Assembly: GCA_949358305.1 (NCBI GenBank)
Contig: OX442321.1
Coordinates: 558,001 to 622,000 of the forward strand
Direction: 5' to 3'
Source: Strigamia acuminata
Taxonomy: Eukaryota; Arthropoda; Chilopoda; Geophilomorpha; Linotaeniidae
DNA length: 64,000 nt
Shown: one piece after another, positions 24,301-36,470 of the stretch
Layout: each line of letters starts with the position of its first letter
How positions within the stretch are numbered: the stretch's first letter is position 1
The notes under the pieces: generated by a model
Databases searched by the model: none
Told to the model about the DNA's origin: nothing
Seen by the model: the letters and a program-made list of their open reading frames with translations, nothing else
Made by a program: the position numbers and the translations under genes

Positions 24301-25707
24301 ACGACGTGTTTCAACTCGTCATCAACGACGCTGTGGCGACGGACGAAGGACCCTATTATTGCAACGCGGATAATCCGTACGGGAGCTCTATGGACAAAGT
24401 GAGCTTGCAGCTGGAACCTTCGCTCGATATCGGTTCGAACGTGTCGGCGTGTTGCGTCCAAGAAAAGGTCGACCCGGAATGCGTGGACGCGTGCACGTTC
24501 GATATCGACATCGATGCTGTGATGAACAAGGAGAAATGCGTCTCTGAATTGAGCAAGTTGGTTTATTGCGCAGCTGGTAAATGCAAAAATTAACTTTTAA
24601 AAAATAAATAAATTAAATGTTTTTTTTCTTAAATTGTTTTCAGATGGGAGTGACCACAGACGGTGCTGCCAAACGTGGGGAATTCCCAAACGATGCATCG
24701 GTTTGTGCCAAGGAAAGCAACAGTTCTCGTTTAACGTGCCTCTTTGCATTTTATCTTGGTCAAAACAAATCGTGGCTTGCTTCCAGGAAGGCAAACGTAA
24801 TTGTTTACTTAAAGCTTAAATGTAGTGTTCGTAACTCGATATTTTATTTACTTATTTATATATTTTTTCTTTTGTTTTAAATCTAGAAATACTACCGGGT
24901 GTTCCCGAAAACATCCGAGCCAAAGCGTTAACTGCTAATTCAGTTCTCGTGCAGTGGGATCCGCCCACTAAAAACCCACACATGGTTCAGTTTTATCGCG
25001 TCGTTGCGAAACCGCTCAATCAAAAGAAACCCATTAAAGTATTACATTTTAATTTAATTTAATTTGAATTAATTTTTGAATTTTTTTTTTAGGTTCGAAA
25101 TGATACTCATGGTTTGTCACTCGTGATGACGGGTCTGAAACGCGGTCTGAATTACGAATTCGTGATTAAAGCGGGAAATCACTACGGCTCGAGTGTAACT
25201 TCGCAACCAGTCAAAGTTAATTTACTCGATGCAAAACTGATGGAAGTGATTGGTAATTTTAATTAATTGTTTCACATTTCGGAAATGAAAAATTGTTTTT
25301 TCATTTTTTCAGAAAAAGATTCCGATTACACAGTGGCCATAGTCGTCGGCATCGTCTTGACTGCGCTGTTATGCACCGTCATAGCCGTTGCCATTGTCTA
25401 TTACAAGTAAATTGAACAATTTGATGATGAATAATAAATGTTGGAATAATTAATTGTGTTTTTTTCTCTAAGGAAACGGTTCCATCCATCGCCGCCAGAC
25501 ACCGTGTCGTTTGAAAATCCAAGTTACATGAGGGAAATGAGTAGCGAGAGTGCTCAGACGAATGGAACCACGTCGGAACAGAGGAGTAACGAGAATAACT
25601 GGAAAACGGAGACTCTTCACACGCCCGATTTTGATAATTTGTACGAAGTTCCATCCGACGATCGAGCGGGGCTGAAGAAAGCGACGAGTCAAACTGGTTA
25701 CATGTGA
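18319..25707 (+). CDS. Ig / DB-module / fibronectin-III single-pass receptor
   Basis: I place 19 exons: 18319-18385, 20231-20331, 20387-20591, 20649-20831, 20893-21054, 21111-21274, 21350-21412, 21478-21713, 21912-22804, 22867-23045, 23206-23471, 23535-23974, 24046-24218, 24291-24576, 24644-24796, 24887-25038, 25093-25252, 25313-25406 and 25473-25707. In order: signal peptide (AGLLFFVSIATVIVG), an Ig domain, then alternating DB modules (paired DCC/PCC and CxxxC motifs, e.g. MPCCEREKIPEICRDVCVG) and FN3 domains, two further Ig domains, a fourth DB module and a fifth FN3. A transmembrane helix follows (VAIVVGIVLTALLCTVIAVA), then a tail with ENPSY and LYEVPSDD. This matches the Ig-like/FN3 proteins of Ecdysozoa typified by C. 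elegans C25G4.10. The ligand is unknown. Intron 1 is about 1.85 kb, far longer than the others. An AATAAA lies at 25845. Confidence 0.85.
18386..20230 (+). other. Long first intron of the Ig/DB/FN3 gene
   Basis: This 1845-nt intron is AT-rich and contains no exon or element I can identify. Its length, against introns of 45-200 nt elsewhere in the gene, makes it the most likely place for regulatory sequence. Confidence 0.5.
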
Positions 25708-26340
25708 TTACAAATCGGACAAATCAAATTGGGATAATCGATATATTGATTTTTAATATTTATGTAAATATTGTACTTAATGAAATTAAATGTAAAGTTA
25801 TTTTGATAACATTAATCGAGATTAATCGTGCTTTGTATAAAACAAATAAAACGTTTATTCAATTTTTTAAGACGACTATAAATAATTATGGTTGTCCACC
25901 TACAAATTGAAAATTGAATTAATAGATTTGTGGCCCTGAGCCACCACCCGAAAAATAAAATTTGAATTCCAAGTTTCAATTTTCAAAGTTCAAATTGGAA
26001 AACCAAGAAAATTCACTGTAACAATTGGTGATTATTCTGTCAATTTTGGTCTCATCTTGCAACAAAGCACTTTTTGTTGCAAAAAACTCCTTGCTGCAGG
26101 ACCATAGCTAATGTCCGAGGTTGTCGGACCACGGGAAAATTCAGCCGTTTTCATCGTCTGCGGATGTCACTTGTGCCAGCGTCTAAAGTCGGATGAAGCG
26201 AAGCTGCTTCGTGAGTAAAATTGCAATTACCTATCTAGATTAGATCCAGTTAGTTTTAAGTGAAGAATCCGAAATATTTCGGGTCCACATTGAAGACAGA
26301 AGAGCCACAAATTCACAAGAAGCCATTGTGAATCTGCTGC
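25708..26340. other. 3' flank of the Ig/DB/FN3 gene
   Basis: It contains the polyadenylation region and, at about 25905-26005, a diverged partner of the repeat at about 14590-14680. No gene seen. Confidence 0.4.
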
Positions 26341-26364
26341 GTCTACGACGAGAAAAACAACGCT

Positions 26365-26965
<601 letters not shown>

Positions 26966-26989
26966 CTTCTTTTCTGTGGTGTAATCACC

Positions 26990-27199
26990 ACGAGGTTCGC
27001 GATAGGAGATAACGTCACATTCAGCCATCGCTCCAGACTCTTGTTCGTTACAAACTATGGGTTGCCGACCATTTTGATCATGGCAAAATGGTTGCACCAA
27101 CGAATAGAAAAATTTTTTGAAGTGGGAGATATTGTGATAGTTGTTTTCATGATATGCCTACTGATCGGCTTTCTCGTTTACAGCCTTCGCGTTCGCTAG
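26990..27199 (+). pseudogene. Myb-like/TM family copy 1, C-terminal part
   Basis: One frame reads FAIGDNVTFSHRSRLLFVTN, then IMAKWLHQRIEKFFEVGD, then a helix IVIVVFMICLLIGFLVY and the tail SLRVR-stop. The W..R spacing fits the exon-b pattern. It lies beside the CDKL fragment, whose lost 5' exon it replaces. Confidence 0.5.
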
Positions 27200-27740
27200 A
27201 GATAACGAAAATTATTACAAGAAAGCCAGTAATACTGACTGAGACATAATACAGTTTTATAAGTGGAGGAAATTAACTAGTCAAAACTTGTCAAATACAT
27301 GGCGAAAACATGACGCACAATATATATCAAATCTCTCCAGAAGCAATATATGCGAGTTTTGCAAAAAGATTGCAGACATTCCTGCCTGAAAAAGTTGAAG
27401 AATACTTTCAGAAAAAAGGAATTGGCTACTGGCCCACAATTAATATTTTGTGTCATATTTGTTAGTATTAAGTTTGGTTTAATTAAATGTTTATTTTATA
27501 TATTTCTTCTAGTTTATTACCAACCACGTTGATATAAGTGGGTGGCACCTTATTTACATCATGCAGAAGCTTTTGTCTGTTCAAGTTGATTAATCTTATC
27601 TTTACAAAGGATTTGAACTTAACCAACCTTTTGGAGATCAGAAGGGGATAATACAATTCTCCTTATTGGAGTTCTTTCTTAATATTTATATATTTGTTTT
27701 TTATGTTTCTTTTTAGATTGAGGGTTAGGAAAATGAATTT

Positions 27741-27999
27741 CTCGATCTAGCATAGACTGACAGCTTTGAGAATTAGTGCTGATATTTATATGGATTCGTT
27801 ACGCCGTATACTGTTTGAAAAGTGTTGCATTCCATCTCTGTTTGAAATAGTAATTTTTGAAATGCAAGATTATATAATTGTATTTTTTATGGTTTGTTGG
27901 TTGGTTTCTTTTATAGTAAAAACCAAACAACAAGAACTCTCTAGAGAATTTATGAGGGTCGGGCGTGAGGAGTGTCATTTTGCATCTTTACTCTCATAA
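27741..27999 (+). pseudogene. Myb-like/TM family copy 2
   Basis: Reads MNFSI-stop-HRLTALRISADIYM and runs on to a hydrophobic helix (DYIIVFFMVCWLVSFIV) without the exon-b Myb-like segment. A separate exon-c tail (SFAKRLQTFLPEKVEEYFQ) lies at about 27,345-27,420. Confidence 0.5.
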
Positions 28000-28099
28000 A
28001 AATCCATTTTCCTCATGCTTACAGTCCTCCTTATTTAAGTTCTCTCTTAATATTTATATATTTGCTTTTATGTTTCTTTTTAGATTGAGATTGAGAACG

Positions 28100-28597
28100 C
28101 TGGAGTGTTAGGTGAAATCTGTTATTATGAGGTTTCTGACACTGTCCTCATAATCTGGCTGACCGTGACCGACTGTCTGGTTTCATGGTAGCATGTACGA
28201 GTATCTCCATATATTTCAGGTAATTCAAATCTAAATATCCAAATTGTTTAAATTTAATTTTTAATACTTTGTGGCAGGGGAGAGCATGTTTACACGCCCA
28301 AAGAAAATTCACTTTTACTGGTGTTTGGATACACCCACAGAGAACTTGGTTTTATTTCGGACGAACATTGGCGAACACTTCGAAACACATCCGTAAATTA
28401 AACATTTTTTTTATAATGAAAAAAATATAACTGATAAATTTCAGTTTCCAACCGTGACGTTAATAGCGCTAAAAAGACACTACCGTCAACTGTGGATGGA
28501 AAATATAGAGATAGACTACAGTGTAGTCTACGTACCGGCTGAAGTTCACATTCATTTTGAAGTGAAAAGGGCCATGTGTAATGACGCAGTGCACTGA
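28100..28597 (+). pseudogene. Myb-like/TM family copy 3, most complete b-c exon pair
   Basis: A hydrophobic leader (YEVSDTVLIIWLTVTDCLVS) ends near a donor at about 28220. The b exon (about 28279-28392) reads GEHVYTPKENSLLLVFGYTH, then GFISDEHWRTLRNTS. After a 50-nt intron the c exon (28445-28597) reads FPTVTLIALKRHYRQLWMEN and stops at 28597. There is one in-frame stop in the leader. Confidence 0.55.
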
Positions 28598-28683
28598 ACT
28601 TCGCGTACCTGGATATATTTAAATACTTATTTTTCTTTATTAATTAATTAATTAATTTTATTTATTCATTTGCATTTCTGCGT

Positions 28684-28839
28684 TCGTTACAAACTATGGG
28701 TTGCCGACCATTTTTGTCATGGCAAAATGGTTACGTCAACGAATAGAAGAAATTTTTGAGTTGGGAGATATCGTTCTCGTAGTATTTATGATATGCATGC
28801 TGATCTGCTTTCTCATTTACAGCCTTCGCGTTCGCTAGA
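28684..28839 (+). pseudogene. Myb-like/TM family copy 4, C-terminal part
   Basis: Near-duplicate of the 27.0-27.2 kb piece: FVMAKWLRQRIEEIFELGD, then IVLVVFMICMLICFLIY and SLRVR-stop. Confidence 0.5.
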
Positions 28840-28901
28840 GATAACAAAAGTTATTACAAGAAAGCCAGTAAGGACGGTCGCGATTCATTTTTCAAACAAA
28901 A

Positions 28902-29475
28902 TGAATTTCTCGATCTACCATAGTTTGACAGCTTTGAGAATTAGTGCTGATATTTATATGGATTCGTTACGCCATATACTATTTGAAAGGTAATTCAAAT
29001 AAAACAATTTAAATATTTCAAATATTTAAATTTAAATTTTTTTAATACTTTGTAGTGTGCAAGATTATCACGTTCATGTAATATGTCTATAGTAACGTAA
29101 ATATTCGTCTCTAAGTTCACAAATTAAATGATATTCTGATTTGCAGGCAGTAAAATGTTGGCAAAATATCTGAAGACTGCAAAAGTTTGGTTGCTCAGTT
29201 GGCAATTTTACCTGAAAACAGTACTTTTGATGCTCTTTGTCAGTTTCAGCTAGAAGATTTTCATTTGTTGGTGGAATTAGTAATTCAAATAAAACAATTT
29301 AATATTTAAATTATTTAAATTTATAAATTTTTAATACTTTATAGTGGATTAGACTACTACCATCAATATTCGTTGAGCAATAACAGAACATTGCTAAATT
29401 TTGTTTATGAAAGATCAGGTGGCGAAAGAATTGAAAACGGTCAATGGGAACAGCTACGACGTGACGAGCTAAGTT
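28902..29475 (+). pseudogene. Myb-like/TM family copy 5
   Basis: The first exon is intact (MNFSIYHSLTALRISADIYM, then DSLRHILFE, donor at 28990). A later b exon at about 29345-29472 reads LDYYHQYSLSNNRTLLNFVY, then ERIENGQWEQLRRDE. No c exon follows directly. Confidence 0.5.
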
Positions 29476-29603
29476 AAACATTTTTTTATAATTAAATAAG
29501 GTGCTCACAAAAATATTATCACATTAAAAAGGCAATATTCAAGAGAGTGGAGAGAAAACTATATCCACATTTCCGAGACTTGGCTTAGGGTTAGGATTTC
29601 ATA

Positions 29604-29834
29604 TTGCATTTGCGATTGACTATTTTTGGATTTAAAGCATTTTGTTCTCCATTTATCCTCGTTTTATTTCAGATTACAGTTATTGTCTGTATGGTGTACC
29701 AAATGGAATACCATACTTGTTACGTGGATCACCCAGCTGAGGCAACTGAATTTCACATTTCTCCAATTATCCTCATTTGCTACATGATATGCTGTGTGAT
29801 TGGCTTTTTAGCACATCTGTATTTTAGAAGCTAA
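29604..29834 (+). pseudogene. Myb-like/TM family copy 6, C-terminal part
   Basis: Reads AEATEFHISPIILICYMICC, then VIGFLAHLYFRS-stop. A frameshifted paralog of this end lies at about 34,470-34,575. Confidence 0.45.
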
Positions 29835-30249
29835 TTCGAATTTGAAGATTCAAATTATTAAATTTAAAAATTTTAACATTTTAATTTTAATTTTAATTTT
29901 AATTTTAACATTGGGAGAAGCTACGAAATATATTCGTTCATTAAACATTTTTTTATGATTAAATAAAATCGTTAACAAAACTCAGTTTCGACCCAATATT
30001 ATCGGGTTTGGATATATAACTTGCAGCATACTGATTTGCCAACTGTTATTGAGCAATACTTTCAAATACTTTCAATACTTTCAAATCGGCAATTCCATCA
30101 CAAAGAAAGCCCGATTGAGTGAGGAAAAAATAACATTACAAGCCAAGTTAAGGTTAAGTTGCAAAGGCAAATAGTCATTTTTTAAGTCTAAGAAGTGATT
30201 TCAATTTCACTTAATCTTAATCCTTATTGGAATTCTCAAAGATATGATG

Positions 30250-31480
30250 AAAAACTGTCCTATCTTGTATCATTTCAGTTGGAATGTCAGCCCATGTGGC
30301 AATATGAAGCATGAAAGAGATTAACAATTAGAATTACACCCCAAAAAAGACATTTGTAAATGCATTTTTTCCATCTGAAAATACATTTTTTTGCTTGAAA
30401 ATGTCATTTTTGAAGTTTATGGCAATCCTCTGAGCCACTGATCACTTTGAACACTTTATGGCACGAAAAATGGGGAATGCCATTACCAATCACGAGAATC
30501 AAACTTTGAAAAACCACCAAAAACCTCCAAAAGGCAAATCAAATAATGTTCTTTGCCAAATAAATACTCAACCGCCACATAACTGAAGACATACACAAGA
30601 AAATACATTTCGAACTAAACCTATAGTAGGCCTAAAATGACCAACCTTTTGGTAATGGAAATCAAACCCGGATTAACCAACCTTTTGGAAATCAAACCTG
30701 AATTAAATCAACCTTTTGGAAATCAAACCCGAATTAACCAACGAACACAAAATTGTGGAAGGATCATTCCAGATAATTCAATCCAAACAAAACAGAAATT
30801 CTGTTCGATTTGGCAAAATAATAAAAAATTAAATTCTGAGAAATATTAGAGAAATATTTAGAGAAATATTAACGAAAAACGAACCGGCAACTCAAAATCG
30901 AATCTAGATCCAATTCTTTTGTCAGGCAAGCAAAAAGAAATGCCATTTTGGTCATAAATAGAATGGAAACTCCGACCACATCAGCGGAAAAAGAGAAAAA
31001 AACACATGAAATTCTATCACAGACAAAATATTAACCAAAATCAAATAAAAAGCCCAACCTAATCCTTTGGTTTTGCAATATTCTCATCACGAAAACGAAT
31101 GGAAACACCGAAAAACATTTCGAACCGAAAAGCAAACCGACAAACGACAGCACGAAATGGAGAGAAATGGAATGAAGAACAATAACACGCGCTGTCGCTA
31201 AGCAGCGGGAAAAGCATCACTATTGGTTGGAAGGAATCAACGTCAACAAATTGCATCATTCTCTTCTGTTAATAATAATTATTCTCACCAGAGTGACTCT
31301 GCAACTCACAAGTCAGTGTAAGAAAATTGTGAATTTCGATTAGCAAGTGGTAAATTTTAAAATCAATTTTTCAAACCAACAGAAAAAAATAAAGAAAATT
31401 AAAAAATTAAAACATTAAAATTCACCTCTTTTTTGGCGAAATGTCACCACGAAATGGCCGACTCAGGGTCCCAAACTCTA
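30250..31480 (+). repeat. Segmental-duplication copy 1 (partner 38.1-40.4 kb)
   Basis: It shares long stretches with 38,100-38,960 and 39,830-40,410. Examples are ATTTCAGTTGGAATGTCA, GAGCCACTGATCACTTTGA, AATAACACGCGCTGTCGCTA and TTTTTTGGCGAAATGTCACC. This copy has only one or two units of the 21-bp sequence that is expanded in the partner. It retains an unoccupied site for the Mutator-like element of copy 2. Confidence 0.75.
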
Positions 31481-31549
31481 CCATCGCGGTCAATTATTAA
31501 ACTATTAAACGTCCCGGCGTTTATTAGAGGCAGTACCGTAAGTTAATGA
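31467..31549 (+). CDS. Possible first coding exon, unknown protein
   Basis: An ATG in good context (GAAATGGCC) opens a frame MADSGSQTLPSRSIIKLLNV, then PAFIRGST, ending at a donor-like GTAAGT. The partner duplicate at about 40,361 has a related start (MSPVADSGTQISNS). The 5' flank is conserved between copies for about 450 bp, as expected for a duplicated promoter and first exon. No downstream exons were found. Confidence 0.3.
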
Positions 31550-31824
31550 TTGTTTTTTTTCTTAGTCGTACAGTAGATTCTTCGTGCCGATCTACATACA
31601 GCCCTGTAGAATCTGAGGGCAACAGCCCCTTAGGTCCCTTACACATCTGCCCTCCCCCCAACGTGGGATTTCACTAACTTAGCTTACTAACGTACTTTTA
31701 GCGGCAAATTTGTCACTTACTTGTTGTGAAATTGTTTAGAAATTTTGAAATGCGATTGAAACATGGCACTAAAATGGAAAATAATTTTTTTGGAAAAGTT
31801 ATTCATTTGTTTTTCATTTTAAAT

Positions 31825-32520
31825 AGTTATTTGGACCAGTGAATATATTCGGTGCGAAAATGGAGTCAGAGTGGACACAAATTGGAAGTGTTTGTACGAA
31901 TTTGATCCGAATTCAGAGATGTACGATCTCACTTGAGGAATTGCGCTGAGTTTGTTCAATTAACTCTCCATGTCGTAGAATTTAAGTTATTCGTCGGCGC
32001 GGGCGATAAACCGGGAGAAACATCCGAACGAAGGTAGAAATTCAAAAACCTGGAAAGCAAACCAATTGCAACCGATTTCGTCGATCAGACAGAGAACGAG
32101 AACAACAACGCTCCGATATTTATGGGGATGCCGCTAATAAATAAGTGCGCAAGTCGGAGAGAATCTACCGGCGGGTACGGTCGTAACCATGACCACGGAC
32201 AAAGACCCAGACTCCAATTCGGTGCTCAGGTTTTCACTGAACGACAAATTTGTGCAAATTTGTGGAAAACATCAACGACAACGTGCTGCAGTTCGCTGCG
32301 CCCTTGCTGACCGCTTCCGTCAAGGAGCCAAGATTTCGGCGACGGATGCGGATGTGGACGCGGGCGCCAACACCAAAATGCTCTACTACATCGTGTCCGG
32401 CAACGAGGAAGGCGAGTTCCACGTGAACCAGACGACGGGCGTCATCATTGCGCAACGAGCGTTGGATTTTGAGAAGCGTCACCGTTCCATCGTCCACCGC
32501 TGAGAGAGCGAAACAGAGAT
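31825..32520 (+). pseudogene. Cadherin pseudogene, N-terminal EC region
   Basis: Cadherin phrases occur in shifting frames: IRCENGVRVDTNWKCLYEFD, NNNAPIFMGMP, AGTVVTMTTDKDPDSNSVLR, VENINDNVLQFAAPLLTASV, then ISATDADVDAGANTKMLYYI and HVNQTTGVIIAQRALDFEK. Several frameshifts and internal joins rule out a working gene. It is a different cadherin from the one at 4-11.6 kb. A sister fragment lies at 49.95-50.40 kb on the other strand. Confidence 0.7.
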
Positions 32521-32940
32521 TTCCTCAGGTTGACGCCAGCCAGCCTGAATATTACCCACAATGCCCCGCTTGGAAGCGAAACAGCGAGCTCCAGTTGCAG
32601 TTACTTATACTTGTACAACTTTTTGTGTTTCACTTTTTTGGCATTTCGATTATTATAGTTTGTTTAATTGTTTTTATTTTTAATAAAATACATTTTGATA
32701 ATAAAATTTTATTAAAAGAAATTTTATTTCAAATGATGATTTATTCAAAGAGATTAGATGTGTCATAAAACACTGGTCAATTGCATTGTAGTAAAAGCTA
32801 AACTAGGTTAGCAAGCCCGCTTATCCTGTCCTGATGTTTAGTTTTAAAGTACAGTTTATAAAGGGTAAAAGTAAGAACAAAATCCATTAAAAAGTATTTT
32901 TTTTAATGTCCAATGTTGCCTTTAAAAATTAGATTGGCGT
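32521..32940. other. AT-rich spacer
   Basis: No gene or element seen. Confidence 0.4.
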
Positions 32941-32944
32941 ATCC

Positions 32945-33785
32945 ATCGAGTTTCCGGCCAGCACCAAATTTGCGCGACCCAAATTTGCGCCGTCTTTATT
33001 TTGGCTCAAATTTGCGCCGGCCCAAATTTGCGCGATTCAAATTTGCGCCGACCCAAATTTGCGCCGGTCCAAATTTGCGCAACATACGTCACGACTGACC
33101 GCCAGGGCGCGCCTTGGGATACCCTCAACCCCCTTTGCGGGGTTTCTTCATTTCGTCGCCCTTCATTTAGTTCGGCCAGCACCAAATTTGCGCGACCCAA
33201 ATTTGCGCCGTCTTTATTTTGGCTCAAATTTGCGCCGGCCCAAATTTGCGCGATTCAAATTTGCGCCGACCCAAATTTGCGCCGGCCCAAATTTGCGCCG
33301 GTCCAAATTTGCGCAACATATGTCACGACTGACCGCCAGGGCGCGCCTTGGGATACCCTCAACCCCCTTTGCGGGGTTTCTTCATTTCGTCGCCCTTCAT
33401 TTAGTTGCCCTTTATTTAATTTTCGACCGATACTCAATGGAAGGAGAATTGCTTAAAAAAAGTGGTAAGGTTAGGTTCGCGGGGGGTCAAGGGGGGGCGC
33501 TAGCCCCCCCTTGTTAGGCATCCTTAGGAATACGAGAGGCGGACTCAGCCTAACAGCGGCAGCGACGAAATGTTCTGCGCATGCGTCGCGCTAATTTGAC
33601 CACGCGCAAATTTGGGTCGGCGCAAATTTGGGTCGGCGCAAATTTGGGTCGGCGCAAATCTGGGTCGGCGCAAATTTGAATCGCGCAAATTTGGTTTGCG
33701 CAAATTTGGGTCGGCGCAAATTTGACTCGCGCAAATACGGGTCGCGCAAATTTGATTTGCGCTAATCTGAACCCTGCCCCGAGTT
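32945..33785. repeat. AAATTTGCGC repeat element with opposed arrays
   Basis: Two tandem copies of a block of about 233 bp (from about 32,959 and 33,174) each carry 6-7 units of CCAAATTTGCGC, plus a unique part with GGGATACCCTCAACCCCC. After about 190 bp of unique sequence with a G-run/C-run hairpin (33,478-33,510), an array of about nine units in the opposite orientation (GCGCAAATTTGGGTCG) runs from 33,600 to about 33,770. The outer arrays can pair, giving a foldback layout. Confidence 0.75.
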
Positions 33786-34092
33786 TCTTGTTTAGAAATT
33801 TTTACAAGTCACGTGACCTTGACATTTTTTTTCCTGCAGAGCACAAGACAGCCATAAGATAATACATTCAATCCAAGTATCAGAGTGTAGGTAAAAATTA
33901 AAAATTTATTTACAGCTTTTATTAAGAAAAGAAAATGTTTTTTTCTTTAGAAAAAGCTACTACTTTCATTTTATTCTACTTCTATTTATTTACAACAAAG
34001 TGTAAAATTAGTTCGTAGGAATATAAAATGACAAGGAGGACAAAGGCTGCTTTTGTATAATTTCGTCCTTACTGCTTTACAGGAAGCCAAAT

Positions 34093-34580
34093 GCAGATGT
34101 CCGAATATGAGATTTCTGACAGTGTCCTCATATTCTTCTTGATGGACTGTCTGGTTTAGATGTTAGCATGTAACTTATGCGTATCTATTTCTATCTGTTT
34201 ACACGCCCGAAGAAAATTCATTTTTACTGGTGTTTGGATACACCCACAGAGGACTTGGTTTTATTTCGGAAGAACATTGGCGAACACTACGAAACAAATC
34301 CGTAAATTAAACATTTTTTTTTATAAAAAAAAAAATATAACTGATAAATTTCAGTTTCCAACCGTGACGTTAATAGCGCTAAAAAGACACTACCGTCAAC
34401 TGTGGATGGGAAATATAGAGATAGACTACAGTGTAGTCTATGTACCAAATGGGATAACATACTTGTGACGTGGATCAGACAGCTGAAACAACTGAATTTT
34501 ACATTTCTCCAATTATCCTCATTTTCTTCATGATATGCTGTGTGATTGATTGGCTTCTTAGCACATCTGTATTTCAAGAA
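34093..34580 (+). pseudogene. Myb-like/TM family copy 7
   Basis: The closest duplicate of 28.1-28.6 kb: leader YEISDSVLIFFLMDCLV with a stop, b exon (VYTPEENSFLLVFGYTHRG, EEHWRTLRNKS), 50-nt intron, c exon (FPTVTLIALKRHYRQLWMGN), then an ISPIILIF-type membrane end out of frame. Confidence 0.5.
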
Positions 34581-34834
34581 GATAATTCAAATTTAAATAT
34601 TCAATTATTTAAATTTAGAAATTTCTAATACTTTGTAGAAAGGAAGAGAAATATTTTTCCACTGCACATGACAATTCTATTTTGCTTTGTTTTGGGTAAA
34701 GGCATAGAGCTTTTGCATTTATTTTGGACGAGCATTGGGATGATGTATAGTGACAGTCCAATGACAGATTGCACTGAAAACTACCACCCTTCGAGAAAGT
34801 TCCATCAAATGAAATTGTTTTGAAACAGATATCA

Positions 34835-35065
34835 GAAGCAGAAATACTTTGGAAGATTAATTTTATACAATTGCAAAATCTTCTACCTCATGTGAAACAA
34901 GACAAATTCAGTGAGATTCACCAATTTTTGCTTAAATGGAAAGAAAAAACGCGTGGCCAACGCGAAATTAATGACCCCACAGTTGTGATGGATTTGCTGA
35001 GCTTGTGCGAGGTGAAAAGGCCTCCCCCCCGAGAAGCTACGAAATATATTCGTAAATTAAAATAA
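34835..35065 (+). pseudogene. BACK-like segment joined to a Myb-like exon end
   Basis: Reads ISEAEILWKINFIQLQNLLP, then VKQDKFSEIHQFLLKWKEKT, then DPTVVMDLLSLCEV. It is clearly paralogous to the BACK part of the pseudogene at 16.9-17.7 kb. After a C-run it switches to GAAGCTACGAAATATATTC|GTAAATT, the exon-b 3' end of the neighbouring array. It is a mosaic of two gene families. Confidence 0.6.
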
Positions 35066-35691
35066 ACAAACTTCAGTTTCAACCCAATATTATCGGGTTT
35101 GGATATATAACTTGCAGCATAGTAATTTGCCAGCTGTTATTGAGCGATACTTTCAAATAAAGAGGGCCCATTGTTTCAAATGAAGAAGACCCAGGGAAGT
35201 CAAGGTTAAGTTGCATACACAAATAGTAGTCGTTTTTAAGTCAAAGAAGTGATTTCAATTTTACTTAATCTTAATCCTTATTGGAATTCTCAGAGTTTGG
35301 CAAAAAGATTGCAGACATTCCTGCCTGAAAAAGTTGAAGAATACTTTCAGCAAAAAAGGAATTGGCTAGTGGCCCATGTCATATTTGTTAGTATTAAGTT
35401 TGATTTCATTAAATATTTACTTTATACTGTATATTTCTTCTAGTTTATTAGCAACCAGGTTGATATAAGAGGTTGGCACCTTATTTACATCATGCAGAAG
35501 CTTTTGTCTGTTCAAGTTTATTAATCTTTTCTTTACAAAAGATTTGGCTTTGCCTTTAGAAAAAAATGAACTTAATTAAGCAACCTTTTGGAGATCTGAA
35601 GGGGATAATACAATTCTCCTTATTGGAGTTCTTTCTTAATATTTATATATTTGTTTTTTTATGTTTCTTTTTAGATTGAGGGTTAGGAAAA

Positions 35692-36345
35692 TGAATTTCT
35701 CGATCTACCATAAACTGACAGCTTTGAGAATTAGTGCTGGTATTTATATGGATTCGTTACGCCGTATACTATTTGAAAGGTGTTGCATCCCATCTGTTTG
35801 AAATGGTAATTCAAATAAAACAATTTAAATATTTCAATTATTTAAATTTAGAAATTTTTAATACTTTGTAGTGGATTAGACTACTACCATCAATATTCGT
35901 TGAGCGATAACAGAACTTTGCTAAGTTTTGTTTATGAAAGATCAGGTGGTGAAAGAATTCCAAACGGTCAATGGGAACAGCTACGACGTGACAATTTAAT
36001 ATTTAAATTATTTAAATTTATAAGTTTTTAATATTTTGTAGCCAAATGGACTCCTATTACGTGTACACAAAGAATGATATCCGTGACTTGCTCAACTTTG
36101 TATTTCTAGAAGCAAGAAACAAAAGAGTACAAAAAAATGGAAGAATCCCAAACACTGAATGGGAAAACTTTCGAGGTGCAAGGGTAAGTTAAACATTTTT
36201 TTTATAATTAAACAAAATGAGCACTTAGACTACTACCATCAATATCCGTTGGACGATAACAGAACTTTGCTTAATTTTGTTTATGAAAGATCAAAGAATT
36301 CCAAACGGTCAATGGGAGCAGCTACGACGTGACGAGCTAAGTTAA
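35692..36345 (+). pseudogene. Myb-like/TM family copies 8 (several b exons)
   Basis: A first exon (MNFSIYHKLTALRISAGIYM) is followed by a b exon at about 35877-35993 (DYYHQYSLSDNRTLLSFVY, GQWEQLRRD). A diverged b exon lies at 36049-36180 (DSYYVYTKNDIRDLLNFVF, NTEWENFRGA), and a truncated b exon at about 36225-36340. Successive b exons without c exons point to unequal exchange. Confidence 0.5.
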
Positions 36346-36368
36346 ACATTTTTTTTATTTTATTTTTG

Positions 36369-36394
36369 TTAGGTTAGGTTAGGTTAGGTTAGAT
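36369..36394 (+). repeat. Short (TTAGG)n telomere-like array
   Basis: Five consecutive GTTAG/TTAGG units, the arthropod telomere unit, inside the Myb-like gene array. Confidence 0.8.
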
Positions 36395-36470
36395 TTGCCA
36401 TTCACTTTCAGCAAAAACTACAAGAGTATATCCATTTATATTTTTTTCTTACTTCCTTGCATGCAGAGTA

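Noticed and set aside
24781-24886. Possible second GC-AG intron (GAAG|GCAAAC) in the receptor gene
   Set aside because: A GT donor six bases downstream (AAAC|GTAATT) also gives the right phase and fits the pattern of the other DB-FN3 joins.
33059-33517. 150-residue open frames in the AAATTTGCGC repeat block
   Set aside because: Generated by the repeat units and duplicated wholesale with them. No domain or start context.
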